Shown in pieces: positions 51,401-59,385 of a stretch of DNA of 64,000 nt; position 1 is the stretch's first letter, and each line of letters starts with the position of its first letter. The DNA lies in contig NZ_BMGB01000001.1 of assembly GCF_014639655.1 (NCBI RefSeq), positions 558,001 to 622,000 of the forward strand, given 5' to 3'. This DNA comes from Conyzicola nivalis. GTDB taxonomy: Bacteria; Actinomycetota; Actinomycetes; Actinomycetales; Microbacteriaceae. The notes beneath the pieces are model-generated. The model was given only the letters and a program-made list of their open reading frames with translations, had not been told where the DNA came from and made no database searches. The position numbers were made by a program, and so were the translations under genes.

Positions 51401-51962
51401 GCTCGAGGTCGCACTCGCCAAGCACGCGAGCGCCACGATCACCGACCTGCTCGCGGGCGAGGTGGCGGGCGACGGCGAACACGTCACGGTCGCCGGACTC
51501 ATCACCAGCGTGCAGCACCGCGTGGCCAAGAACTCGGGCAACCAGTACGGCATCATCTCGGTGGAGGACTTCGGCGCCCAGATCGACGTGATGTTCCTCG
51601 GCAAGGCCTACCAGGAGTTCGCGCCCGAACTCGTCAACGACTCCGTGGTGGTCATCCGCGGACGGGTGAGCCTGCGCGACGACGGCATGAACCTGCACGG
51701 CTCGAGCCTGATGGTGCCCGAACTCGGCCAGGGCGGCGTCGCCGGATCGATCATGATCTCGCTGCCCGACACGAGGGCGACGCCGCCGACGATCCGCGCG
51801 CTCAAAGAAATGCTGCTGCGCCACAAGGGCGACGGCGAGGTGCGCCTGCGACTGACCAAGGGCGACACGGGCCGCATCTACGAGGTGCCCTACTCGGTGC
51901 AGACCACCGGGGACTTCTTCGGCGAACTGAAGAGCCTGCTCGGGCCCGGCTGCCTGGTGTAG
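48420..51962 (+). CDS. dnaE: DNA polymerase III subunit alpha
   Basis: Main replicative polymerase (1180 residues, the DnaE1 type). It has an N-terminal PHP domain (HLHVHSEYSMLDGA near 9-22), the palm domain with the catalytic aspartates in PDVDVDFDDRRR near 415, fingers, a helix-hairpin-helix region and an OB-fold near the C-terminus. The PHP metal ligands look complete, so proofreading by the PHP domain is possible, as in mycobacterial DnaE1. It starts with TTG at 48420 with GGAG six bases upstream. Confidence 0.97.
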   Translation: MPSNDSFVHLHVHSEYSMLDGAARVGPLMKAAAAEGMPAIAMTDHGNMFGAYDFWKQATANGVKPIIGTEAYITPGTARGDRTRVRWGGQHQNQDDVGGSGSYTHMTLLSENNEGMHNLFRLSSLASIEGFYFKPRMDRELLSQYGKGIIATTGCVGGEVQTRLRLGQYEEARQAASDFQDIFGKENFFAEVMDHGIDIERRTMQDLFRLAKELDMPLVATNDLHYTHAHDATAHAALLCVQSASTLDDPNRFKFDSDEFYLKSAAQMRHLFRDHPEACDNTLLIAERCEVNFEHRDLMPRFPVPEGETEASWFEKEVAAGMMRRFHNAPSEAHLAQAKYEVDVIKQMGFPGYFLVVADFITWAKQQGIRVGPGRGSAAGSMASYAMGITELDPLAHGLIFERFLNPDRVSMPDVDVDFDDRRRGEVIRYVTDKYGDDRVAQIVTYGTIKAKQALKDSSRVLGMPYSVGEKLTKAMPPAIMGKDIALGDIMNKDAPRWKEASDIRAVIETDMEAAKVFETALGIENLKRQWGVHAAGVILSAEPLLDVLPIMKREDDGAIITQFDQPPLEDLGLIKMDFLGLRNLTIIEDALKMIEKNTGSKLVIEDLDLDADQKTYDLLARGDTLGVFQLDGGPMRALLKQLKPTSFEDISAVIALYRPGPMGMNSHTNYALRKNGLQAIEAIHPELEEPLRESLGITYGLIVYQEQVMFVAQKVAGFSLGQADVLRRAMGKKKKSELDKQFADFEAGMVGNGYSAGAVKVLWDTLMPFADYAFNKAHSAGYGVLSYWTAYLKANYPAEYMAALLTSVGDSKDKLGMYLNECRRMGIKVLAPDVNESFVDFTAVPTAEGATGIGDIRFGLGAVRNVGANVVEGIRAAREAKGRFESFHDFLAKVPLQVTNKRTVESLIKAGAFDSLGSTRRALLEIHEDAVDGSVNVKRTEATGQAGFDFDSLFDEPQETSKVPDRPEWAKRDKLAFEREMLGLYVSDHPLAGLEVALAKHASATITDLLAGEVAGDGEHVTVAGLITSVQHRVAKNSGNQYGIISVEDFGAQIDVMFLGKAYQEFAPELVNDSVVVIRGRVSLRDDGMNLHGSSLMVPELGQGGVAGSIMISLPDTRATPPTIRALKEMLLRHKGDGEVRLRLTKGDTGRIYEVPYSVQTTGDFFGELKSLLGPGCLV

Positions 51963-51983
51963 CCGGGCCGGTGGGCGGCCGCG

Positions 51984-52013
51984 CACGTGGCCGCCGCACA
52001 CGTGGCCGCCGCA
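51984..52013. repeat. Two tandem 15-base repeats
   Basis: CACGTGGCCGCCGCA occurs twice without a gap at 51984-51998 and 51999-52013. They lie just before the first palindromic repeat and contain the palindrome CACGTG. No function assigned. Confidence 0.85.
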
Positions 52014-52014
52014 C

Positions 52015-52086
52015 ATGAGGCGATTCCGGCGATATGAGCCAACCGCGGCTGGCTCATTTCGCCGAAACCGGCTCGGTACCGGTCGG
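52015..52086. repeat. Palindromic repeat, copy 1 (flanks AbiEi-like gene)
   Basis: The core is CGGCGATATGAGCC (52027-52040) and GGCTCATTTCGCCG (52051-52064), a 14-base stem with one mismatch and a ten-base loop. About 60-70 bases starting at ATGAGG are similar to copy 2 at 53138. Confidence 0.8.
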
Positions 52087-52187
52087 CACTCGCCTGGTAG
52101 TGCTTGGGGCCGTCCTCCACAGGGTGCGTTATGCACCGGATCGCGTTCGGCGTGCCGGTGGCCACTCCGCTGGACCACGCTCGGGGG

Positions 52188-53141
52188 ATGTCTAAACTCC
52201 CCGTTCTTTTCTTGAGCCGCGAGGCCGAGCAGCTCGGCTCCGCGCGTCTGTTGCGGCAGCAGTGCGCGGCCGGGATCTTCACGCGCGTCGCGCCCGGCGT
52301 CTATGTGGATCGTGCCGAATGGACCGGGCTGAATGACGACGACCGCTATCGCGTCCGCGTGCGTGCGGCGGCTTCGCGTTCCGCCCCCGGGTCACAGTTC
52401 TCACACGACTCGGCAGCTGCGATGCTGCGCCTGCCTTCGATCGGAGCATGGCCGGCGAGGGTACACGAACTCGTGGCACCGGCCGCCGGCGGTACCTCGC
52501 GCCGGGGCATCCTGCGACACGGCCTCGGTCTCGACCCGAGGGCGACGGAGATCGACGGCGTGTGCGTCACCTCCATCGAGCGCACAGTGATCGACGTGGC
52601 GTGCACCACGACCTTCGTGCGCTCGGTCGCCATGATCGATCAGGCGCTGCGGCCCGAGCGGGAGGGCGAGCCGCGTTGGAACCTCGGTATCCCACTCGCG
52701 ACGAAGCCGGGGCTCCTGACCCTGATCGACGAACTCGACCCGTACCGCGGGCTCGTGTCGGCGCGCCGGGCGGTCGAGTTCGCCGACGGGGGAGCGGGCT
52801 CCCCGGCCGAGTCGCTCGGGCGCGTACAGTTCCATGCTCTGCGGTTGCCGCCGCCCGAGTTGCAGGTGCCGTTCTTCGATGACCGGGGTCTCATCGGGTA
52901 CGCCGACTTCTACTGGCGCGAGTTCGACCTCATCGGCGAGGTCGATGGTCGGTCGAAATACGGGCCGCAGCGGCACTTCCAACGGGGTATCCCGCTCGAA
53001 GAACTCCTGTGGCAGGAGAAGCAGCGCGAGGACCGCCTGCGCGCGGCTGTGCGCGCGTTCGTCCGTCTGGATTGGGCGGCATTGAACGACCGCTCCGGTC
53101 TCGCCTCGCGCATGTCGCAGCACGGACTAAGGCGCAAATGA
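52188..53141 (+). CDS. AbiEi/DUF559-type protein with restriction-endonuclease-like C-terminus
   Basis: This protein of about 317 residues has an N-terminal AbiEi-like winged helix (residues 1-45: LFLSREAEQLGSARLLRQQC, then GIFTRVAPGVYV) and a C-terminal domain with GYADFYWREFDLIGEVDGRSKYG, a pattern of PD-(D/E)xK nucleases. Such proteins are common single genes in actinobacteria, annotated as AbiEi-type antitoxins, but no toxin partner is seen. The region between is helical and unassigned. ATG 52188 directly follows CGGGGG; an ATG at 52131 would add 19 residues. The gene lies between two similar palindromes, so it may be a mobile cassette. Confidence 0.75.
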   Translation: MSKLPVLFLSREAEQLGSARLLRQQCAAGIFTRVAPGVYVDRAEWTGLNDDDRYRVRVRAAASRSAPGSQFSHDSAAAMLRLPSIGAWPARVHELVAPAAGGTSRRGILRHGLGLDPRATEIDGVCVTSIERTVIDVACTTTFVRSVAMIDQALRPEREGEPRWNLGIPLATKPGLLTLIDELDPYRGLVSARRAVEFADGGAGSPAESLGRVQFHALRLPPPELQVPFFDDRGLIGYADFYWREFDLIGEVDGRSKYGPQRHFQRGIPLEELLWQEKQREDRLRAAVRAFVRLDWAALNDRSGLASRMSQHGLRRK

Positions 53142-53210
53142 GGCTCTTCCGGCGATATGAGCCCGCCGTGCCAGGCTCATCTTGCCGAAAGTGGCTCGCG
53201 AACCGGTTGG
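53138..53210. repeat. Palindromic repeat, copy 2 (flanks AbiEi-like gene)
   Basis: The core is CGGCGATATGAGCC (53150-53163) and GGCTCATCTTGCCG (53174-53187), with two mismatches. The left arm is identical to copy 1, the right arm differs at two bases. It begins in the last codons of the gene. Confidence 0.8.
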
Positions 53211-53229
53211 AGCCGGCGGCCGGCCGCGC

Positions 53230-53766
53230 TCAGCCCAGCTCGCCCGGCTTCATGTAGGTGCGTTCGTGGTACAGCAGCGCGTCGTCCTCGGCGCCCAGCG
53301 CGCCCTCTTCGATCTGCACGACGACAACCGCGTTGTTGTGCACCGGGTGCACCTCGATGATGCGGCCGACCATCCAGGCCGTGACATCCTTCAGGATCGG
53401 CACCCCGTGCGGGCCGGGCGCCCAGTGACCGCCGACGAACCGCACCGCGTTGTCCGCGGCCAGCTTCTCGGCCTGGTGCCGCGACCGCGGGCCGAGCGTG
53501 TGGATGGCGACGCGGTTTCCGACCGTCATGGCGGGCCAGGCGCTCGCGATGCGAGCCATGTTGAACGTGACGAGCGGCGGCACCGCGGCGAGGCTCGCGA
53601 GGCTCGTGGCCGTGAAGCCGACCGGGCTGCCCTCGGGGGACAGCGACGTGATCGCCGCAACTCCCGCGGCGTGCCGGCGGAAGGTCTGCTTGAAGGCCTC
53701 CAGGTCGCCGGGCTGCTCGACGGGCGGTTGCGAGCCTGGATCGTGAGGGGGAGTGGTCTCGTTCAT
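53230..53766 (-). CDS. Flavin reductase family protein
   Basis: This 178-residue protein has the split-barrel FMN-binding fold of flavin reductase-like proteins (HpaC/PheA2 type): FKQTFRRHAAGVAAIT, then PVGFTATSLASLAAVPPLVTF, both family blocks, and the C-terminal H-x-x-N-x-V-V-V-V-Q strand. Such enzymes reduce flavin for a partner monooxygenase, but none is encoded nearby. A Pro-rich N-terminal tail of about 22 residues is not part of the fold. It is divergent from hisD. Confidence 0.9.
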   Translation of the reverse strand: MNETTPPHDPGSQPPVEQPGDLEAFKQTFRRHAAGVAAITSLSPEGSPVGFTATSLASLAAVPPLVTFNMARIASAWPAMTVGNRVAIHTLGPRSRHQAEKLAADNAVRFVGGHWAPGPHGVPILKDVTAWMVGRIIEVHPVHNNAVVVVQIEEGALGAEDDALLYHERTYMKPGELG

Positions 53767-53845
53767 ACGCAGGTATCAATCATCAGCGGGCTTTGCCTAT
53801 TCCCTGCACGTCGTCACCGGTGCACACAACTAACATGGTGAGGCC

Positions 53846-55156
53846 ATGATCCAACTCATTGACCTCCGTGACCTCCAGCCTAATCGCGTCGACCTCACCG
53901 AACTGATTCCCCGTTCCCAGAACGACCCCTCCCAGGTCACCGACGTGGCGCAGGGCCTCATCGACGCCGTTCGCGAGCGCGGCGAAGCCGCCCTGCTCGA
54001 CCAGGCCGAGCGCCTCGACGGGGTGCGCCCCGCGCAGATCCGCATCCACGCCGACGAGATCAACAGGGCCGTCCGCGACCTCGACCCCGCGGTTCGCGAC
54101 GCGATCGAGGAGGCCATCCGCCGCGTCACGATCGCCTCGCAGGCTCAGCTTCCCGCACCCGTCGTCACGACCCTCGGCGACGGCGCCCAGGTCATCCAGC
54201 GCTGGCAGCCGGTCAAGCGGGTCGGTCTCTACGTTCCGGGCGGCAAGGCGGTCTACCCGTCGAGCGTCGTGATGAACGTCGTTCCGGCACAGGTCGCCGG
54301 CGTGTCATCCATCGCTCTCGCCTCTCCCGCACAGAAGCACTTCGACGGTTCCGTGCACCCGACCATCCTCGCGGCCGCCGGCCTGCTCGGAGTCGACGAG
54401 GTCTACGCCATGGGCGGCGCGGGCGCGGTCGGCGCCTTCGCCTACGGCGTGCCGTCGATTGGGCTCGACCCGGTGCACGTCATCACCGGCCCCGGCAACC
54501 AGTACGTCACGGCGGCCAAGCGCCTCGTGCGCGGTGTCGCCGGGATCGACTCCGAGGCCGGCCCCACCGAGATCCTGGTGATTGCGGATGCCACGGCCAA
54601 CGCCCGCCTCATCGCCGCCGACCTCGTCAGCCAGGCCGAACACGACGAACTGGCTGCCGCGGTTCTCGTCACCGACTCCCCGGAGCTCGCCGAGCGCGTG
54701 CGCGTCGAACTCGTGTCGGTTGCCGCGTCCACCCACCACACCGCGCGCGTCGCGGAGGCTCTCGCCGGCCAGCAGTCGGCGATCGTCCTGGTCGCCGACC
54801 TGGCCGCCGCGGCCGCCTTCAGCAACGCCTACGGCCCCGAGCACCTCGAGATCCAGACCGAGGAACCCGGCGCGGTTCTCGACCTCATCGACAGCGCGGG
54901 CGCGATCTTCCTCGGCGAGAACTCGCCGGTGAGCCTCGGCGACTATCTGGCTGGCTCGAACCACGTACTGCCGACCGGCGGCCAGTCCCGCTTCTCCTCG
55001 GGGCTCGGCGCCTACACGTTCCTGCGCCCGCAGCAGGTCATCAACTACGACCGTGCCGCGCTGCAGGCGGTGGAGGCCCGCATCGTCGCCCTCAGTTCGG
55101 CCGAAGACCTGCCCGCGCACGGCGACGCCGTCACGGCCCGGTTCACGCAGCAGTAG
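53846..55156 (+). CDS. hisD: Histidinol dehydrogenase
   Basis: Zinc enzyme (436 residues) that oxidises L-histidinol to L-histidine in two NAD-dependent steps, the last of histidine synthesis. Typical blocks are LYVPGGKAVYPSSVVMN, the GPTEI segment, SQAEHDELAAA with the zinc-binding Gln/His, and GPEHLEIQ and SLGDYLAGSNHVLPTGG. No other his gene follows, so it is not in a his operon here. GGTGAGG precedes the ATG at 53846; TAACAT lies nine bases before that. Confidence 0.96.
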   Translation: MIQLIDLRDLQPNRVDLTELIPRSQNDPSQVTDVAQGLIDAVRERGEAALLDQAERLDGVRPAQIRIHADEINRAVRDLDPAVRDAIEEAIRRVTIASQAQLPAPVVTTLGDGAQVIQRWQPVKRVGLYVPGGKAVYPSSVVMNVVPAQVAGVSSIALASPAQKHFDGSVHPTILAAAGLLGVDEVYAMGGAGAVGAFAYGVPSIGLDPVHVITGPGNQYVTAAKRLVRGVAGIDSEAGPTEILVIADATANARLIAADLVSQAEHDELAAAVLVTDSPELAERVRVELVSVAASTHHTARVAEALAGQQSAIVLVADLAAAAAFSNAYGPEHLEIQTEEPGAVLDLIDSAGAIFLGENSPVSLGDYLAGSNHVLPTGGQSRFSSGLGAYTFLRPQQVINYDRAALQAVEARIVALSSAEDLPAHGDAVTARFTQQ

Positions 55157-55217
55157 CACCGCGGCGCACCGCCGGCCTCCCGCGCCGCGGGGGTGACCGG
55201 GGTACAATCGAGCCACC

Positions 55218-55697
55218 ATGTTCTGCCCCTTTTGCCGCCACCCCGACAGCAGGGTCGTCGATTCCCGCACGAGTGACGACGGCATGTCCATCCGCCGCCG
55301 TCGCCAGTGCCCCGAGTGCGGCCGTCGTTTCAGCACCACCGAAACCGCGAGTCTCATGGTGATCAAACGCAACGGCGTCGTCGAGCCGTTCAGCCGCGAG
55401 AAGATCGTGAGCGGCGTGCGCAAGGCCTGCCAGGGCCGCCCCGTGACCGACACCGATCTCGCGGTTCTCGCGCAGAAGGTCGAGGAGTCCATCCGCGCCA
55501 CCGGGGCAGCGCAGATCGAGGCGAACGACATCGGCCTCGCGATCCTGCCGCCGCTGCGCGACCTCGACGAGGTGGCCTACCTGCGCTTCGCGAGCGTCTA
55601 CCAGGGCTTCGACTCGCTCGACGATTTCGAGAGCGCGATCACGTCGCTCCGCGTGGCCCACGCGCACACCGCGGCCCTCGACAAGAGCGGCGAGTAG
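55218..55697 (+). CDS. nrdR: Transcriptional repressor NrdR
   Basis: This 159-residue nucleotide-dependent repressor controls ribonucleotide reductase genes. It has a zinc ribbon with Cys3, Cys6, Cys31 and Cys34 and an ATP-cone domain (about 47-137; [18 protein letters not shown] is its start). No NrdR box or nrd gene is seen beside it. TACAAT stands nine bases before the ATG without a ribosome site, so the message may be leaderless. Confidence 0.96.
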   Translation: MFCPFCRHPDSRVVDSRTSDDGMSIRRRRQCPECGRRFSTTETASLMVIKRNGVVEPFSREKIVSGVRKACQGRPVTDTDLAVLAQKVEESIRATGAAQIEANDIGLAILPPLRDLDEVAYLRFASVYQGFDSLDDFESAITSLRVAHAHTAALDKSGE

Positions 55698-55746
55698 GCA
55701 CCCGCGAAGAGCCGCAACCGGTCGGCGCTGTAGCGTTGACCCCAGC

Positions 55747-56775
55747 ATGTACAGACTCTTCTTCTCCACGGTCCTCACCCGCATCGACCCGGAGCGCGCC
55801 CACCACCTGGCCTTCATGGTCATCCAGCGGCTGCCGCTCATCGGCATCGGTGCGCTCGTGCGCCGGTTCACCCGGCCCGACCCGAGCCTCGCGGTCTCGG
55901 CGCTCGGCCTGACGTTCGACTCGCCGTTCGGTGTGGCGGCCGGGTTCGACAAAGACGGCAAGGCCATCCGCGGACTCGGGCAGCTCGGCTTCGGCCACGT
56001 GGAGGTCGGTACCATCACCGCACGCCCGCAGCCGGGCAACCCGCGGCCGCGACTGTTCCGCCTGGTCGCCGACAGCGCCGTCATCAACCGCATGGGCTTC
56101 AACAACTACGGCGCCGCCGCCGCGCGCGACCGCCTCGCGAAAGAGGCGTCGCGGTCGTCACGGCCGATCATCGGCGTCAATATCGGTAAGTCCCGGGTGG
56201 TCGAGGTGGATGACGCGGTCTCCGACTACCTCGAGAGCACCATGCTGTTGGCGCCGGCCGCCGATTACCTCGTGGTGAACGTGAGCTCGCCCAACACCCC
56301 CGGCCTGCGGGGCCTGCAGGAGCTCGACAAGCTGGCGCCCCTGCTCTCCGCCGTGCAGGGCGCCGCGGGAAACACGCCGGTGCTCGTAAAAATCGCGCCC
56401 GACCTTTCCGACGGCGAGGTGCGCCGCATCACCGAGCTCGCCCTCGAACTCGGCCTCGACGGCATCATCGCCAACAACACGACCCTGTCGCGCGAGAACC
56501 TCGCCACCGACCCCGCGATCGTGACGGCGGCCGGGGCGGGCGGCCTCTCCGGCGCACCACTGGCCGCGCGGTCGCTCGAACTGCTCGTCCTGATCCGGTC
56601 GCTCGTGCCGGACGATTTCTGCGTCATCTCGGTCGGCGGCGTCGACACCGCCGCCGACGTGCGCGCGCGTTTGGCCGCTGGGGCCACCCTCGTGCAGGGC
56701 TACACCGCGTTCCTCTACCGCGGCCCGTTCTGGGCGAGGTCGATCAACCGCGGACTCGCGGCGCACGGCGCGTAG
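55747..56775 (+). CDS. pyrD: Quinone-dependent dihydroorotate dehydrogenase
   Basis: Class 2 enzyme of pyrimidine synthesis (342 residues) that passes electrons to the quinone pool. The N-terminal extension that binds the membrane and quinone (YRLFFSTVLTRIDPERAHHLAF) marks class 2. In the barrel, GFDKDGKAI, N-R-M-G-F-N-N-Y-G-A, VNVSSPNTPGLR with the catalytic Ser, and KIAPD are intact. ATG start; TAGCGT lies ten bases upstream. Confidence 0.96.
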   Translation: MYRLFFSTVLTRIDPERAHHLAFMVIQRLPLIGIGALVRRFTRPDPSLAVSALGLTFDSPFGVAAGFDKDGKAIRGLGQLGFGHVEVGTITARPQPGNPRPRLFRLVADSAVINRMGFNNYGAAAARDRLAKEASRSSRPIIGVNIGKSRVVEVDDAVSDYLESTMLLAPAADYLVVNVSSPNTPGLRGLQELDKLAPLLSAVQGAAGNTPVLVKIAPDLSDGEVRRITELALELGLDGIIANNTTLSRENLATDPAIVTAAGAGGLSGAPLAARSLELLVLIRSLVPDDFCVISVGGVDTAADVRARLAAGATLVQGYTAFLYRGPFWARSINRGLAAHGA

Positions 56776-56798
56776 CCGAAACGAGGCTCAGCCAAAAC

Positions 56799-56835
56799 GA
56801 GAAGAGCCCGTCGAGAATCTCGACGGGCTCTTCTC
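56799..56835. terminator. Hairpin between convergent pyrD and DUF3043 gene
   Basis: A 15-base perfect stem GAGAAGAGCCCGTCG/CGACGGGCTCTTCTC has a seven-base loop. No long T-run follows, but the stem is long enough for a bidirectional terminator. Confidence 0.8.
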
Positions 56836-56859
56836 ACACTCTGTCAGCTCGGTACCGGG

Positions 56860-57444
56860 TCAGCTCGGGTACTGGCGGCGCTTGACCTGCGGCTTCGGCA
56901 GGCGCATCAGGCGCAGCTGCAGCGCGCGCATCGCGGCGTACCAGCGCAGGCCGGCCTCGACCTTGTCGGCGCCGAACTTCGCGGCCAGCTTCTTACGGAT
57001 GATGAGCCCGACGATCACGCAGTCGATCACCGCGGCTATGAAGAACAGCCAGAGCAGGCCGAACGCGCCGACCTGGACCTCGGGGGACGGCACGACGGTG
57101 GCGATCAGCACGATGACCATCACGGGGATGAGGAACTCGCCGATGCTCGTGCGTGCGTCGATGTAGTCGCGCACGTAACGGCGCTGCACGCCGCGGTCAC
57201 GGGCGGGCATGTACTTCTCGACGCCGTTGGCCATGCCGATGCGCTGCTTCTCGCGTTCGGTGGCGAGCACGGCGCGCGACTGGCGACGGGCCTCCGCGCG
57301 GTCGTTGGACACGAGGGGCCGCTTGCGGGCCTCCTCCTTCTCTTTGCGCGTGGGCGTCGGGCGCCCCTTGCCAGCAGAGGTGCTGTCTTGGTTGAGCTCG
57401 TACCGGGCGTCGTTGTCGGTCGAGTTGTCGGTGTTCCTGGCCAC
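56860..57444 (-). CDS. DUF3043 membrane protein
   Basis: This 194-residue actinobacterial protein has a basic, Lys/Arg/Glu-rich N-terminal half, the block PARDRGVQRRYVRDYIDARTS typical of DUF3043, and two membrane segments (FLIPVMVIVLIATVVP and LLWLFFIAAVIDCVIVGLII) before a basic C-terminus. Function is unknown. The frame is open far upstream, but the GTG at 57444 has AAGGAC seven bases before it. It is divergent from the M20 peptidase gene. Confidence 0.88.
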   Translation of the reverse strand: MARNTDNSTDNDARYELNQDSTSAGKGRPTPTRKEKEEARKRPLVSNDRAEARRQSRAVLATEREKQRIGMANGVEKYMPARDRGVQRRYVRDYIDARTSIGEFLIPVMVIVLIATVVPSPEVQVGAFGLLWLFFIAAVIDCVIVGLIIRKKLAAKFGADKVEAGLRWYAAMRALQLRLMRLPKPQVKRRQYPS

Positions 57445-57484
57445 GATGAGTCCTTGCGATTGGGGGCGTCTTAAGATTACCTCT

Positions 57485-58900
57485 ATGACAGATTTCGAGC
57501 AGACAATCCCGACAGGCTCCCACCCGGAGCTCGCCGCCCTGAGGGAGTCCGTGCAGCTCGGGCTGCCCGCGGCGATCGCCGACCTCTCCCGGCTCGTGCG
57601 CATCCCCTCCGTCTCCTGGGACGGCTTCGACCCCGCCCACGTGGCCGCGAGCGCAAACGCCGTGAAGGGTCTCCTCGACGACCTCGGCGTCTTCGACTCG
57701 GTCGAGATCGCCCGCGCCCCGATCGGCTCGACCGAGACGCTCGGCCAGCCCGCCGTGCTCGCTACCCGCGCGGCCCGCAACGGCCGCCCGACCATCCTGC
57801 TCTACGCCCACCACGACGTGCAGCCGCAGGGCAACGAAGACGACTGGGACTCGGCGCCGTTCGAACCCACCGTGCGCGGCGACCGCCTCTACGGCCGAGG
57901 CGCCTCCGACGACAAGGCCGGGGTGATGTCGCACATCGCGGCCATCCGCGCCTTCGCCGCAACGGTCGGCTCCGACTTCGATCTCGGCCTCGCCGTCTTC
58001 ATCGAGGGGGAGGAGGAGTTCGGCTCGCGTTCGTTCTCGAACTTCCTCGCCGAGAACGAGACCGCCCTGCGCGCCGACGTCATCATCGTCGCCGACTCCG
58101 ACAACTGGAACGTCACCACCCCGTCGCTCACCGTCGCCCTGCGCGGCAACGTCGCCTTCAAGCTGAAGGTCTCCACCCTCGCGCACGCCTCGCACTCGGG
58201 CATGTACGGGGGAGCGGTTCCGGATGCCATGCTCGCGACGATCAGATTGCTCGCGACCCTGCACGACGAGACCGGATCCGTCGCGGTCGCCGGTCTCACG
58301 ACGCACGAGGCCGACACGCCCGATTACCCCGAGCAGCAGTTGCGCGACGAGACGGGCCTGCTCGACGGTGTCTCACCGATCGGCACCGGACCCGTTCTCA
58401 GTCGCCTCTGGTGGCAACCGGCCATCACGATCACCGGTATCGACGCGCCGACCGTCGTCAACGCGTCCAACACGCTCATCCCCTCGGTCACGGTGAAGCT
58501 GAGCGCCCGTATCGCCCCCGGCCAGACGGCGAGCGACGCGTACGCGGCCATCGAGGCGCACCTGACCGCCAACGCCCCCTTCGGCGCGCATCTGGAGATC
58601 ACCGACGTCGACCCGGGCAACCCGTTCCTCGTCGACACGTCCGGCTGGGCCGCCGTCGAAGCCAAGGCGGCCATGCACGAGGCGTGGGGTACCGCGCCGG
58701 TCGAGACCGGCATCGGCGGCTCGATCCCGTTCATCGCCGACCTCGTCGACGTCTTCGGCGACGCCCAGATCCTCGTCACCGGCGTCGAAGACCCCGACAC
58801 GCGCGCGCACAGCCCGAACGAGTCGCAGCACCTGGGAGTCTTCCAGCGCGCCATCCTCACCGAGGCCGTTTTGTTCGCAAAACTCAACGACCGCGCGTAG
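57485..58900 (+). CDS. M20-family metallopeptidase (dipeptidase)
   Basis: This 471-residue zinc peptidase has the M20 pattern: metal-ligand His in YAHHDVQPQG, the bridging Asp in YGRGASDDKAG, the catalytic Glu pair in EGEEEFGS, and further Asp/His ligands in V-A-D-S-D-N and near the end (HSPNES). The dimerisation domain lies between about 215 and 335. It resembles carnosine/CNDP-type dipeptidases; the exact peptide cannot be told. TAAGAT lies seven bases before the ATG, suggesting a leaderless message. Confidence 0.91.
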   Translation: MTDFEQTIPTGSHPELAALRESVQLGLPAAIADLSRLVRIPSVSWDGFDPAHVAASANAVKGLLDDLGVFDSVEIARAPIGSTETLGQPAVLATRAARNGRPTILLYAHHDVQPQGNEDDWDSAPFEPTVRGDRLYGRGASDDKAGVMSHIAAIRAFAATVGSDFDLGLAVFIEGEEEFGSRSFSNFLAENETALRADVIIVADSDNWNVTTPSLTVALRGNVAFKLKVSTLAHASHSGMYGGAVPDAMLATIRLLATLHDETGSVAVAGLTTHEADTPDYPEQQLRDETGLLDGVSPIGTGPVLSRLWWQPAITITGIDAPTVVNASNTLIPSVTVKLSARIAPGQTASDAYAAIEAHLTANAPFGAHLEITDVDPGNPFLVDTSGWAAVEAKAAMHEAWGTAPVETGIGGSIPFIADLVDVFGDAQILVTGVEDPDTRAHSPNESQHLGVFQRAILTEAVLFAKLNDRA

Positions 58901-58910
58901 AATCGCGAAC

Positions 58911-59279
58911 ATGACTGACACCACCCTGACCACTGCTGCGCCAGTAGCCGCGCACGGCGTCGGACTTTCGGATGCGGCAGCGCAGAAAGTCCGCAGCCTC
59001 ATGACCCAGGAGGGTCGCGACGACCTTCGCCTGCGTGTCGCCGTCCAGCCGGGCGGCTGCTCGGGCCTCATCTACCAGCTGTACTTCGACGAACGCTTCC
59101 TCGACGGCGACGCCTCGGTCGACTTCGGCGAGGGCGTAGAGGTCGTCGTCGACAAGATGAGCGTGCCCTACCTCGACGGCGCGTCGATCGATTTCGAAGA
59201 CACGATTCAGAAGCAGGGCTTCACCATCGACAACCCCAATGCCGCGGGAAGCTGCGCATGTGGAGACTCGTTCCACTAA
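58911..59279 (+). CDS. erpA: Iron-sulfur cluster insertion protein (ErpA/IscA type)
   Basis: This 122-residue A-type carrier hands Fe-S clusters to apo-proteins. The three cluster ligands are Cys50 in QPGGCSG and Cys115 and Cys117 in GSCACGDSFH near the C-terminus, with the usual spacing. TAGAAT, overlapping the stop of the peptidase gene, stands seven bases before the ATG. A terminator follows, then the cytochrome oxidase genes. Confidence 0.95.
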   Translation: MTDTTLTTAAPVAAHGVGLSDAAAQKVRSLMTQEGRDDLRLRVAVQPGGCSGLIYQLYFDERFLDGDASVDFGEGVEVVVDKMSVPYLDGASIDFEDTIQKQGFTIDNPNAAGSCACGDSFH

Positions 59280-59302
59280 AAAAGGGTCGAGACACGACGC
59301 AC

Positions 59303-59334
59303 AAGGGGCACTGACCGGAAGGTCGGTGCCCCTT
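59303..59334 (+). terminator. Terminator after erpA
   Basis: A 14-base stem AAGGGGCACTGACC/GGTCGGTGCCCCTT with one wobble pair and a GGAA loop follows the erpA stop by 23 bases. The T-run is missing; the fold itself is very stable. Confidence 0.8.
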
Positions 59335-59385
59335 CGGCGTTATAGACTCGAATAGTTCCAGTCCGTGTCATCCGAGAGGTTCCAG

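Noticed and set aside
48435-52178. 1247-codon open frame on the minus strand opposite dnaE
   Set aside because: It is a shadow of dnaE caused by high-GC codon bias. It lacks any known domain, is very rich in Arg, Asp, Glu, Gly and Val, and dnaE on the other strand is complete.
56764-56790. Third copy of the palindrome that flanks the AbiEi-like gene
   Set aside because: Only short pieces (GCCGAAAC, GGCTCA) are shared and no matching hairpin forms; the nearby stem at 56799 is a different terminator.
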